9,611 bases of DNA from Candidatus Gastranaerophilales bacterium (GCA_024408745.1 JAKSUS010000034.1:1-9611), one strand, 5' to 3'. Positions 1 to 6,330 are shown, counted from the first letter of the stretch. Notes: generated from the sequence alone by a model not told the origin. Made by a program: numbers and translations.

Positions 1-21
1 AGATACATTTGTTCAATATAA

Positions 22-837
22 TTATAAATATATGGGAACATTATCAAAAGATACGATAAAACCGCTTCCTGATTTGCACATTTGATACCTTAAAGTTTTA
101 TATTTATTCCCCGATATGAAGCTAAACGGAGTTATAATAACGGTTGAGTCTGCCTGATTAAAAATTTTTTCCATAAATGCGGAATAAAATTCTTTTGTAT
201 TTTTCTGAACTTCGGTTTGTTCCCAATCTTCGTTTAAATTCGCTATTTTAGCGTAAGGAGGATTAGAAATAACTTTTGCATTTTTCGGTAAATTTATTTT
301 TTTATCAAGAAAATCACCGCATACATCATGTATTTTACTGCCGATTTCAATTCCGTATTTAAGCATTAAAGATGTTTTACAGATTTTTAGTGCGGTTTTG
401 TCAAAATCATACAGGTAAAGTCTGCTTTCGGAGATGAGTTTTATTGCTTCTTTTTTACCGATTATATCTAAATAAGTTAAAATTAACTTTCCCGTACCGC
501 AAGCAACATCACAAACGTTATACCCTGATACATTTTTTAGCCATTCGCCCATAACTGAAGCAATGTCATCAGGAGTGTAATATTGTCCGCTATTTTTTTT
601 AGAATTTTTATCAACAAGTGCTAATCCGATTTCATATAATTCGCCAAATTTAGAAATATTTAAAAAATCAGAATTTTCACCGGTTGTTAATGCGTAATTG
701 CAAATATCATCCCAGGTTTTTTCTAATCCGTTTTTTTCAACATCTTTAATATAATCATCAAGATTATATTTCAAAAAAATTTTATCATTTGTTGGTGATT
801 TTGATATGTTTTTAGTTAAAGACATTGTTTTTAGCAC
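22..837 (-). CDS. N6-adenine DNA methyltransferase, C-terminally short (no target-recognition domain)
   Basis: Class I SAM-dependent DNA methyltransferase of the N-6 adenine type. Visible motifs, in order: GQYYTP (residues 84-89, the lead-in to the SAM pocket), DVACGTGKL (110-118, motif I, SAM binding), an acidic LYDFD (142-146, motif II region) and SNPPY (191-195, motif IV, catalytic). This is the gamma order (SAM motif before NPPY). The protein stops at residue 271 just after SFDNVP, where related enzymes usually continue into a target-recognition domain, so it looks truncated or split; the remainder would lie beyond the left edge. No restriction endonuclease is visible. The longest frame starts with GTG at 837. 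An ATG four codons later (825) is equally possible, and neither has a clear Shine-Dalgarno. The methyltransferase family is confident. Activity and specificity are unknown, and without a recognition domain it may be inactive. Confidence 0.82.
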   Translation of the reverse strand: MLKTMSLTKNISKSPTNDKIFLKYNLDDYIKDVEKNGLEKTWDDICNYALTTGENSDFLNISKFGELYEIGLALVDKNSKKNSGQYYTPDDIASVMGEWLKNVSGYNVCDVACGTGKLILTYLDIIGKKEAIKLISESRLYLYDFDKTALKICKTSLMLKYGIEIGSKIHDVCGDFLDKKINLPKNAKVISNPPYAKIANLNEDWEQTEVQKNTKEFYSAFMEKIFNQADSTVIITPFSFISGNKYKTLRYQMCKSGSGFIVSFDNVPIYL

Positions 838-854
838 GCTGTTTATCCGTGCTT

Positions 855-863
855 ATTATAGCA
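855..863 (-). promoter_or_regulatory. Extended -10 promoter element for the methyltransferase gene
   Basis: On the minus strand this reads TGCTATAAT, a perfect TATAAT preceded by TGn, which is an extended -10 element. It lies 18 bases upstream of the GTG at 837 and 30 upstream of the ATG at 825. Transcription would start near 848, leaving a very short leader; this favours the ATG as start. No good -35 is seen, which extended -10 promoters can tolerate. It suggests the methyltransferase is transcribed separately from the repeat-protein gene just upstream. Confidence 0.45.
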
Positions 864-868
864 CATAT

Positions 869-1202
869 TTATTTATAACTGCCTGTTTTTCTTCCGTATT
901 TATCGTATTGTGTTATTCTGCCTGAAGAGTCTTTTTTATATGAGCCTGTTTTGTTGCCGTATTTGTCATAAGAAGTTGTAGTGTTTCCGTTTGTTTTATA
1001 ACTGCCTACTTTTGAACCGTACTTATCGTATTGTGTGGTTGTGTTTCCGTTAGTTTTGTAACTTCCCGTTCGGCTTCCGTATTTGTCGTATGAATTATAG
1101 CCGGTTGAAGTTTTTTTGTAACTGCCGGTTTTACTTCCATACTTATCATATTGTTGAACCGTTTTGCTTATACGAACCTGTTTCGCTCCCGTATTTGTCA
1201 TA
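869..1202 (-). repeat. Six coding tandem repeats of about 60 bases (YDKYG..TGSYK)
   Basis: On the minus strand, units begin (first base of the YDKYG tyrosine codon) at 1202, 1150, 1090, 1030, 970 and 907. Spacings are 52, 60, 60, 60 and 63 bases. The 12-residue core YDKYGxxTGSYK is nearly invariant (one unit has V for T), while the 6-9 residue linker varies (TNGNTTTQ, TNGNTTTS, KTSTGYNS, KDSSGRITQ). The 52-base step is the only one not divisible by three and marks the frameshift. Confidence 0.85.
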
Positions 1203-1274
1203 AGAATTTGTTGCGCATAAGGCATAACTTGTCATAAAAAATACGAATAATAAACTCAATAAAATTTTTTTCAT
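869..1274 (-). pseudogene. Secreted YDKYG-repeat protein, interrupted by a frameshift
   Basis: The ATG at 1274 follows a strong Shine-Dalgarno (GGAAGGTGG) and opens a classic Sec signal peptide: it begins MKKILLSLLF and ends SYALCA at residue 21. One repeat unit follows (YDKYGSETGSYK, residues 25-36), but this frame stops at 1146-1148 after NGSTI. The next frame carries five more units from about 1153 to the stop at 869 (YDKYGSKTGSYK, YDKYGSRTGSYK, YDKYGSKVGSYK, YDKYGNKTGSYK, YDKYGRKTGSYK). Joining at 1153-1155 as TCA-A-CAA needs one base skipped. A lost CA (ACACAA to ACAA) would explain it and restore NGSTQYDKYG, in keeping with the other linkers. An ATG at 1225 exists in the repeat frame, but that product would lack a signal peptide and have unrelated N-terminal residues. 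Intact length would be about 135 residues. The function of such Tyr/Lys/Gly repeats is unknown to me; an extracytoplasmic repeat protein is the inference. The shift could be a real mutation, a reversible slip or a sequencing error. Confidence 0.75.
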
Positions 1275-1279
1275 ATTTG

Positions 1280-1288
1280 CCACCTTCC
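1280..1288 (-). promoter_or_regulatory. Shine-Dalgarno that places the repeat-protein start at 1274
   Basis: GGAAGGTGG on the minus strand ends 5 bases before the ATG at 1274. No comparable site precedes the ATG at 1225. This is the main reason for placing the gene's true start upstream, in the signal-peptide frame. Confidence 0.7.
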
Positions 1289-1313
1289 ATAAATATTATA
1301 CGAAATTTATTTA

Positions 1314-1319
1314 ATTATA
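1314..1319 (-). promoter_or_regulatory. Candidate -10 box for the repeat-protein gene
   Basis: A perfect TATAAT on the minus strand, 40 bases upstream of the ATG at 1274, would start transcription near 1307. A second TATAAT at 1295-1300 is so close to the Shine-Dalgarno that it is less likely. No recognisable -35 is present, and the region is AT-rich, so chance matches are easy. Confidence 0.3.
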
Positions 1320-1359
1320 GTTCATATTATATTTTATTGGCATGTCAGATGCGGACATA

Positions 1360-1391
1360 AAAAGAGGATGATTAAAAAATCATCCTCTTTT
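1360..1391 (-). terminator. Rho-independent terminator after the small membrane protein gene
   Basis: A perfect 14-bp stem (AAAAGAGGATGATT, 1360-1373, pairing with 1378-1391) has a 4-base AAAA loop. Read on the minus strand it starts 22 bases after the stop at 1413 and ends CCTCTTTT followed by a further T, giving the U-run. It isolates the membrane-protein gene from the repeat-protein gene downstream. Confidence 0.85.
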
Positions 1392-1412
1392 AGTTTTTAT
1401 TTTAAATCTTAA

Positions 1413-1826
1413 TTATAAAAGCAAACCGTAAACACCGATTGCTAAAACGAATGTTGAAATGCCCATTAATTCATAAGCTTGTTTCTTTTCTTCTGCTGTG
1501 TTGCGAGTTACAACAGCGTATAAAGAATAACATACAGCAGCAGCACCGGCAACTGTTGATAAAGTCATAACAGCAGGTAATGCATAAGCGCTTGCAAATG
1601 TCATTAATGCAACACCTGCAGCAATTGTTACGCTGCTTAAAATCGGTTTTTTGTAAATTGTTTTTGCAATTTCAACAAGTCCTGTAGCATAACTTAATGC
1701 AGCTGATTTTGCTGAAACTCTTTCATCTGCTGCTGTTTTCTCATAAGAACGAGAAATAGTTGATGGTGTTGTACTTGTACTTGCAACTGTTTGCTGTTGA
1801 GCAGCATCAATTTTGTTTTCAATCAT
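1413..1826 (-). CDS. Small three-helix membrane protein, unknown function
   Basis: A 137-residue protein that I do not recognise. The first ~60 residues are polar and rich in Gln, Thr and Ser (QQQTVASTSTTPS at 10-22), with no signal peptide, followed by an amphipathic stretch (about 38-60). Three hydrophobic segments follow at about 62-81, 84-106 and 119-137; the last ends at the C-terminus (GVYGLLL). A short charged loop (TRNTAEEKKQ, 107-116) separates the second and third. The ATG at 1826 is supported by AAGGAG (1835-1840) 8 bases upstream. The gene is monocistronic: its own terminator follows, and it is divergent from aroF across a 167-base spacer. Expression is likely real given the good ribosome site and strong terminator. 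Location in the inner membrane is inferred from hydrophobicity alone. Confidence 0.75.
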   Translation of the reverse strand: MIENKIDAAQQQTVASTSTTPSTISRSYEKTAADERVSAKSAALSYATGLVEIAKTIYKKPILSSVTIAAGVALMTFASAYALPAVMTLSTVAGAAAVCYSLYAVVTRNTAEEKKQAYELMGISTFVLAIGVYGLLL

Positions 1827-1993
1827 AATATAAACTCCTTTTTAATAATTTCCGTAACCTCGTATAATAATAAAAAAAAACTTGGAAAAAAAATTGCTAT
1901 TTTTGTTAATAAATTGTAACGTTTTTTTTATGCAAATTCAAGTTTTTAATGTAAAATTATAAAAGAACAGTATTAAATAAGAGGGATTTTTCA
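1827..1993. promoter_or_regulatory. Divergent intergenic region between the membrane protein gene and aroF
   Basis: A 167-base, very AT-rich spacer with runs of A or T up to nine long (near 1872-1880, 1885-1892 and 1922-1929). It must hold promoters for both directions. The only promoter-like pieces for aroF are TAAAAT at 1952-1957 and TATAAA at 1958-1963, without a convincing -35. The aroF Shine-Dalgarno GAGGGA is at 1981-1986, 7 bases before the ATG. I see no T-box, attenuator hairpin or other aromatic-responsive leader. The phased A/T tracts may bend the DNA, but that is a guess. Confidence 0.4.
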
Positions 1994-3034
1994 ATGATTA
2001 TAATAATGGAGCCGGGGGCTACCGAAGAACAAATAAATAAAGTTGTAAAGAAACTTGAAGATAACGGTTTCAGAATAAATATGAACTTAGGTGATGTTTT
2101 GACTGTTATTGCTGCAATTGGTGATAAAAGACTTGTCCAACCACAGTCTATTGCTTCTTTTGAGGGGGTTCGTGAAGTTAAACTTATTCAGGAACCGTTT
2201 AAACTTGCAAGCAGAGAATCTAAAAAAGAAGATACAGTTATTGAATTTCCAAACGGTGTAAAGATTGGCGGCAAAAATAAACCGGTAATTATGGCAGGAC
2301 CTTGCAGCGTTGAGGCTGAATATAACGGTTTACTTGAAGTTGCAAAAGTCGCTAAAAAATGCGGTGCACAAATTTTAAGAGGCGGTGCTTTTAAACCGAG
2401 AACTTCGCCTTATGATTTTCAAGGGTTGGAAGAAAAAGGTCTGGAACTTTTAAAACGTGCAAAAGATGAAACGGGCTTATTAATTATTACAGAAGTCATG
2501 GATACAACAGATATTTCTGCCATTGCTGAAGTCGCTGATATTTTGCAGGTTGGTGCAAGAAACATGCAGAATTTTAAACTCTTAAAAGCTTTGGGAAAAT
2601 GCGAAAAACCTGTTATGCTTAAGCGTGGTGCAGCAGCAACAATCAGAGAATTTTTACTTGCTGCCGAACATATTATGTATGCAGGAAATGAACAGGTTAT
2701 TTTGTGTGAACGCGGAATAAAAGGAATTGATTCTACTTATACAAGAAATACACTTGATCTAGCGGCTGTTCCTATTATTCATAAGTATTCTCATCTTCCT
2801 GTAATTGTTGACCCAAGTCATGGAACCGGAAGAAGATATTTAATCGAACCCATGTCAAAAGCAGCTTTAATTTCAGGTGCTAACGGTTTGATGATTGAAG
2901 TCCACCATGACCCCGATCATGCAAGTTCTGACGGTGCACAAAGTTTGACTATTGCACAATTTGAAAATATGATGAATGATATAAATAAATTAATAGGTCG
3001 TTTGGATTGGGATAATCAGCATGAGCAACAATAA
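1994..3034 (+). CDS. aroF: 3-deoxy-7-phosphoheptulonate (DAHP) synthase, type I-beta, with N-terminal ferredoxin-like domain
   Basis: Catalyses the first shikimate-pathway step, joining phosphoenolpyruvate and erythrose 4-phosphate to make DAHP, in the cytoplasm. Residues 1-68 form a small ferredoxin-like domain (MIIIMEPGATEEQ onward), as in the Thermotoga/Bacillus-type enzymes, where it mediates feedback inhibition. The TIM-barrel domain spans about 85-336. All four metal ligands can be placed: Cys104 in AGPCSVE, His276 in DPSHGTGRR, Glu302 in MIEVHHDP and Asp313 in SSDGAQS, with the same spacing as in the Thermotoga enzyme. Other hallmarks are RGGAFKPRTSPY (129-140), LQVGARNMQNF (184-194) and LKRG (209-212). 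At 346 residues it is full length. The ATG at 1994 follows GAGGGA by 7 bases. Its last 14 bases overlap tyrA, indicating one operon and translational coupling. Confidence 0.95.
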   Translation: MIIIMEPGATEEQINKVVKKLEDNGFRINMNLGDVLTVIAAIGDKRLVQPQSIASFEGVREVKLIQEPFKLASRESKKEDTVIEFPNGVKIGGKNKPVIMAGPCSVEAEYNGLLEVAKVAKKCGAQILRGGAFKPRTSPYDFQGLEEKGLELLKRAKDETGLLIITEVMDTTDISAIAEVADILQVGARNMQNFKLLKALGKCEKPVMLKRGAAATIREFLLAAEHIMYAGNEQVILCERGIKGIDSTYTRNTLDLAAVPIIHKYSHLPVIVDPSHGTGRRYLIEPMSKAALISGANGLMIEVHHDPDHASSDGAQSLTIAQFENMMNDINKLIGRLDWDNQHEQQ

Positions 3035-3866
3035 TTTAAAAATTGGTATTGCAGGCTTAGGTTTAATAGGCGGTTCAATATATAAAACTCTTTATGCGCA
3101 TGGCTTTAAGAATTTATATTGTTTAACTTCAAATGAAAATACTTTGAAAGATATTGTTTCCGACGGTTTTCATGCTTCAGACAAGACCGATGTTTTAATA
3201 GATTGTGATTTGATTTTTATTTGTTCACCGATTTCTCAAACCGTTAATATGATAAAAAAATGCTTTGAGATAAATAAAGATGCAATTTATGTTGATGTTG
3301 CAAGTTTGAAAAAAAATATTTTATCTGAAATTGAGAACGGCATGCCCGATTGTAAATTTATAGGTTCTCACCCGATGGCTGGAACAGAAAATTCAGGATT
3401 TGATGCCTCTTTCGCGGGCTTATTTGAAGATGCGACATGGGTTATTACTCCTTCAAGAAATGTTGAAAATGAAGATATAATTTTTCTTATTGATATAATA
3501 AGTAATTTGGGCGCTAATGTGGTTGAACTTAATGCTGATGAGCATGACAAAGCAGTTGCATTAATCAGCCATACACCAATGTTATTAAGTCAGGCTTTGA
3601 TGTCATCAGCTCTTGATAATGATGTGGCTCTTTCGCTTGCCTTATGTGGTTTTAGAGATATGACAAGATTATCAATGTCTAATAAAATTATGGCAAAAGA
3701 TATGTTAAATCTAAATAGAGATAACATAAAAGAATCATTACAATTGATAATCGATAGAGCGCAGAAACTGCTAAATTCAGATTATTTTGACGAAAATATT
3801 GATAAGATAATCGAAACAAGAAAAAATTTATATACTGAACTTGGTAAAAATAATTATAATAATTAA
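3021..3866 (+). CDS. tyrA: Prephenate (or arogenate) dehydrogenase, tyrosine biosynthesis
   Basis: NAD(P)-dependent oxidative decarboxylation of prephenate (to 4-hydroxyphenylpyruvate) or of arogenate (to tyrosine). An N-terminal Rossmann fold shows IGIAGLGLIGGS (8-19), the GxGxxG dinucleotide loop. It is followed by FICSP (66-70), DVAS (92-95) and the catalytic-domain signature GSHPMAGTENSGF (115-127), with His117 as the catalytic histidine. His184 in ISHTP and Arg212/Arg216 in FRDMTRLS are typical substrate-pocket positions. There is no fused chorismate mutase and no C-terminal ACT domain; 281 residues is the usual monofunctional size. Prephenate versus arogenate preference cannot be read here; cyanobacterial relatives generally use arogenate. 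The ATG at 3021 lies inside the end of aroF with only a weak Shine-Dalgarno, so translation is probably coupled to aroF. Confidence 0.93.
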   Translation: MSNNNLKIGIAGLGLIGGSIYKTLYAHGFKNLYCLTSNENTLKDIVSDGFHASDKTDVLIDCDLIFICSPISQTVNMIKKCFEINKDAIYVDVASLKKNILSEIENGMPDCKFIGSHPMAGTENSGFDASFAGLFEDATWVITPSRNVENEDIIFLIDIISNLGANVVELNADEHDKAVALISHTPMLLSQALMSSALDNDVALSLALCGFRDMTRLSMSNKIMAKDMLNLNRDNIKESLQLIIDRAQKLLNSDYFDENIDKIIETRKNLYTELGKNNYNN

Positions 3867-3980
3867 AATATTATAATTATTGATAAATAAAACTTAATGC
3901 TGTAAACCATTGTGTTTATTGTGTTTCTATTTTTCGTGTAAAGAAATGTTACAAAAAATTGAAAAGATTTAAGAAAAAAT

Positions 3981-4008
3981 TAAAGTTTTTTAAGGCATGT
4001 GCCGATAA
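3981..4008 (+). promoter_or_regulatory. Flagellar sigma-28 (FliA/SigD) promoter
   Basis: TAAAGTTT (3981-3988), a 12-base spacer, then GCCGATAA (4001-4008). Both halves match the published sigma-28 consensus (TAAAGTTT-N11-GCCGATAA) at all 16 positions, and the spacer is one base over; it also satisfies TAAA-N16-CCGATA. Transcription would start near 4015, about 44 bases before the ATG at 4059. It is the only promoter of this quality in the window. It puts the MGLAASQ gene, and probably its paralogue 158 bases further on, under late flagellar control. Confidence 0.88.
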
Positions 4009-4035
4009 CATGCATGTAAGCCTGAAAAGGCATGT
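3994..4035 (+). repeat. Three GCATGT repeats and a palindrome around the sigma-28 start site
   Basis: GCATGT occurs at 3995-4000, 4012-4017 and 4030-4035, in steps of 17 and 18 bases. The first and third are GGCATGT. The middle copy is the right half of a perfect 10-bp palindrome, ACATGCATGT (4008-4017), which overlaps the expected transcription start. In RNA, ACATGC (4008-4013) could also pair with GCATGT (4030-4035). It may be an operator or a leader hairpin; no role is shown. Confidence 0.5.
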
Positions 4036-4058
4036 AAAACGAAAAGGAGTATAAGTCG

Positions 4059-4928
4059 ATGGGACTAGCAGCAAGTCAAGTAAGATATTTATCATTAACT
4101 GCACGCAAAAGCGACCTTGAATATCAATCGCAAATGATAAATAATGCGAGAATTCAATTGGCTAATGAATCTGCTGATGCCACTCGTGCTTATAGTATCG
4201 GTATGAGTAATCAAATTATAAGAATATCTCATAATGCTCCGACAACAGACGGCAAAACAGCAACAGTATGGGAAGAATTAACTTATGCTAACCTTAAACA
4301 ATACGGTTACAGAGTTATAGGTACTGATGGTGCAACATTAGATCCTAATCCATACACAGATTATACTGTAGGTACAAGAATTGATGCAAAAACTTTCAAT
4401 TCATTACCGTCAGAATATAAAGGTGCTGAATATGCAACAGTTGATATGGATGGATATTATACTATTCAAAAGCCCTTTCATATTGCTACACCAAACTATA
4501 ACGGCATGGATATTCAAGCCTTATTGGTTAGTGGTACAGGTCACATTGTAACAGAAGCATTTTATAATCATTTAGTACAACATGGTTACGGCACAGGTGC
4601 TTTTGTTGATGATGACGGTAATCCGACAACTTATGAAAAATTAGTTGAACAATTTGAAAATGATACGACTAATACATACAGAAAAACAGTCGTTGATTGG
4701 CGTAGTGATGAAACAAGTACATTTAAACAAACTCTTTATACAGAAGATGATGAAAAAGTACAAGCAGAATACGAAGCAAAAACAGCTGAAATTCAAGCCC
4801 AAGATAAGCGTCTTGAATGTGAAGTTAAAAAACTCGAAACAGAACATAAAGCAATAGAAACCGAAATGGAATCACTCAAAAAGGTAATCGAAAAGAATAT
4901 TGAACAAACATATAAGACATTCGCATAA
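4059..4928 (+). CDS. MGLAASQ-family protein 1, candidate late flagellar or exported axial-type protein
   Basis: A 289-residue protein of unknown function, paralogous to the next gene. Residues 1-50 (MGLAASQVRYLSLTARKSD onward) are very highly conserved between the pair, uncharged at the very start and predicted helical; there is no Sec signal peptide. A conserved block TDGKTxxVWEELT (63-75) and LDPxPY (94-99) precede a variable middle (100-149). Then come DIQxLLVSG (151-159), IVTxAFxN (163-170), DWRxDE (213-218), YTEDDEKV (227-234) and a C-terminal coiled coil (about 228-283, rich in Glu/Lys heptads) ending KNIEQTYKTFA. Helical ends around a variable centre are the general plan of flagellar axial proteins, but I see no flagellin, FlgK or FlgL signature, so this is analogy. 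The start is supported by AAGGAG (4044-4049), 9 bases upstream. A consensus sigma-28 promoter precedes it. No terminator is seen before the next paralogue, so co-transcription is likely. Confidence 0.85.
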   Translation: MGLAASQVRYLSLTARKSDLEYQSQMINNARIQLANESADATRAYSIGMSNQIIRISHNAPTTDGKTATVWEELTYANLKQYGYRVIGTDGATLDPNPYTDYTVGTRIDAKTFNSLPSEYKGAEYATVDMDGYYTIQKPFHIATPNYNGMDIQALLVSGTGHIVTEAFYNHLVQHGYGTGAFVDDDGNPTTYEKLVEQFENDTTNTYRKTVVDWRSDETSTFKQTLYTEDDEKVQAEYEAKTAEIQAQDKRLECEVKKLETEHKAIETEMESLKKVIEKNIEQTYKTFA

Positions 4929-5086
4929 GAAAAAGAAAGGACTGTATAGAAAAAGAAAATATTAAGAATTGTAACAATATATAAAAAATATGACTTTAGT
5001 ATATATTATTCGTTTTTATTTATATATACAAGAATTTCAAAAACAGGACACTAATTTAGAACAATATAATATAAGGAGTAACAAAA

Positions 5087-6145
5087 ATGGGTTTAGCAGC
5101 AAGTCAAGCAAGGTATTTAGCCTTAACAGCAAGAAAAAGTGATTTAGAGTATCAATCACAAACAATCAATTCACGTCGTATTCAATTGGCGTACAAAACA
5201 GCAGAAATAGCAAGAGAATATTCAGAAGGCATGAATAACTCAAGAATTAAAATGCGTATAGCAACAGTAGGAACAGATGGTAAAACTAATCCTGTATGGG
5301 AAGAATTAACATTCTCAAATTTAAGAGATAATGAGTACATGATTATCGGTTCTCAAGGTACAGCATTAGATCCGAGTCCGTATGTTAGAAATGGTAAAAC
5401 GGAAACACTTAATTATACTAAAAAATCAACCGTACCTTCAGATGTAAAAGCATCTCTTACCCCAAGTGAGTACACAGCTTTACCGGGTAATTCTATAAGA
5501 ACTTTATACAAGCCTGTATATAAAGATAATACTAATACAGAAGTAGATCATTGGGAACTCAGAACAGATATATCAATAGATGAGTTTAATGCTATTGGTG
5601 ATGACATTACAGGTAGCGATAAAGCTACTACAAAGGCATTATATCAAAGTGCTTATCAAGAACATCAAGGACAAGTAACTAATTTGACAGTTAATCCTGA
5701 TTATGCTAAAAACCACGGAAATGATATACAATCATTATTAGTTAGCGGTAAAGCACAAATTGTAACAAGAGCATTCTTCAACTATTTAGAATCTCACGGT
5801 TATGATTTCTCAACAGGATTATCAGGATCCGGTCATACATTTGAAGAATTACAACAAGCTTGGGAAAATAGCGAAGATGATTGCAACACCGGAAAACAAA
5901 AATCAATTATTGACTGGAGATGTGATGAATCTGAAACTTTCGCATCAAGAACATATACAGAAGATGATGAAAAAGTTTTAGCAAAATACGAAGCAGATAC
6001 AGCAAAAGTTCAGGCTCAAGATAAACAATTAGAAATAGAAGAAAAGAATATAGAAACTCAACACAAAGCAATTGAAACTGAATTAGAAAACATCAAAAAA
6101 GTAATTCAAAAGAATATTGAAGATACATTCAAAATCTTCTCATAG
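5087..6145 (+). CDS. MGLAASQ-family protein 2, paralogue with enlarged variable region
   Basis: A 352-residue tandem paralogue of the preceding gene. The N-terminal 99 residues and the C-terminal ~141 align with the first protein almost without gaps (MGLAASQARYLALTARKSD; TDGKTNPVWEELT; LDPSPY; NDIQSLLVSG; IIDWRCDE; YTEDDEKV). The difference lies in the middle: about 112 residues (100-211) here against 50 in the first. The C-terminal coiled coil (about 291-346) ends KNIEDTFKIFS. No signal peptide or membrane segment. The ATG at 5087 follows AAGGAG (5073-5078) by 8 bases. The 158-base gap upstream has no sigma-28 match and no convincing terminator, so it probably shares the sigma-28 transcript; a weak own promoter cannot be excluded. 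A terminator follows at 6331-6357. Function unknown; a flagellum-linked structural or exported role is inferred from the promoter and architecture. Confidence 0.85.
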   Translation: MGLAASQARYLALTARKSDLEYQSQTINSRRIQLAYKTAEIAREYSEGMNNSRIKMRIATVGTDGKTNPVWEELTFSNLRDNEYMIIGSQGTALDPSPYVRNGKTETLNYTKKSTVPSDVKASLTPSEYTALPGNSIRTLYKPVYKDNTNTEVDHWELRTDISIDEFNAIGDDITGSDKATTKALYQSAYQEHQGQVTNLTVNPDYAKNHGNDIQSLLVSGKAQIVTRAFFNYLESHGYDFSTGLSGSGHTFEELQQAWENSEDDCNTGKQKSIIDWRCDESETFASRTYTEDDEKVLAKYEADTAKVQAQDKQLEIEEKNIETQHKAIETELENIKKVIQKNIEDTFKIFS

Positions 6146-6156
6146 ATAGATGATAA

Positions 6157-6214
6157 GTTTATGGTTGAATAGTTGAAAAGTTTGCAAAAACGACTAAACT
6201 ATTCAACCGTAAAT
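6157..6214. other. Long inverted repeat downstream of the MGLAASQ pair
   Basis: GGTTGAATAGTT (6163-6174) pairs perfectly with AACTATTCAACC (6197-6208), and the stem continues outward to about 6157/6214 with G-U pairs allowed. The 22-base loop can form an alternative inner pairing of TAGTTG with CGACTA. It begins 12 bases after the stop at 6145. With no T-run after it, it is not a classical terminator; an mRNA 3'-end stabilising or processing stem is possible. Confidence 0.55.
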
Positions 6215-6330
6215 TGTGAAAATATATCATTCATGCTTAAAAGGTAAGACCAATTGTGTTTTCCTTTTCTAAGTATACTAACCCGAAACTAGCATGGCGT
6301 GAAAAGCGCTAAATCCATAAATTTATTTTG

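Noticed and set aside
869..1202. CRISPR-like or non-coding tandem repeat array
   Set aside because: The ~60-base periodicity is fully explained by a coding repeat (YDKYG..TGSYK) with synonymous variation; there are no short identical repeats with unique spacers.
1994..3866. Unusual fusion or novelty in the aroF-tyrA pair
   Set aside because: Both proteins are full length with all key residues; short gene overlap within an amino acid operon is ordinary.
3849..3881. Terminator after tyrA
   Set aside because: A 12-bp inverted repeat (AATAATTATAAT/ATTATAATTATT) overlaps the stop codon, but it is entirely A/T and has no T-run after it, so I cannot support a terminator call.
4641..4857. Open frames on both strands inside MGLAASQ gene 1
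   Set aside because: Shadows of the real coding frame: low-complexity K/N- or F/C-rich translations with no ribosome site. The same applies to minus-strand 3368-3550 within tyrA and to 6946-7152, 7013-7210 and 7546-7791 within the MFS gene.
4999..5029. Hairpin or terminator between the two MGLAASQ genes
   Set aside because: GTATATAT/ATATATAC is an 8-bp all-A/T (bar one pair) stem with a 15-base loop and no U-tract; expected by chance in this composition.
5065..5070. TATAAT upstream of MGLAASQ gene 2 as its promoter
   Set aside because: It lies immediately before the Shine-Dalgarno, so transcription would start inside or after the ribosome site.
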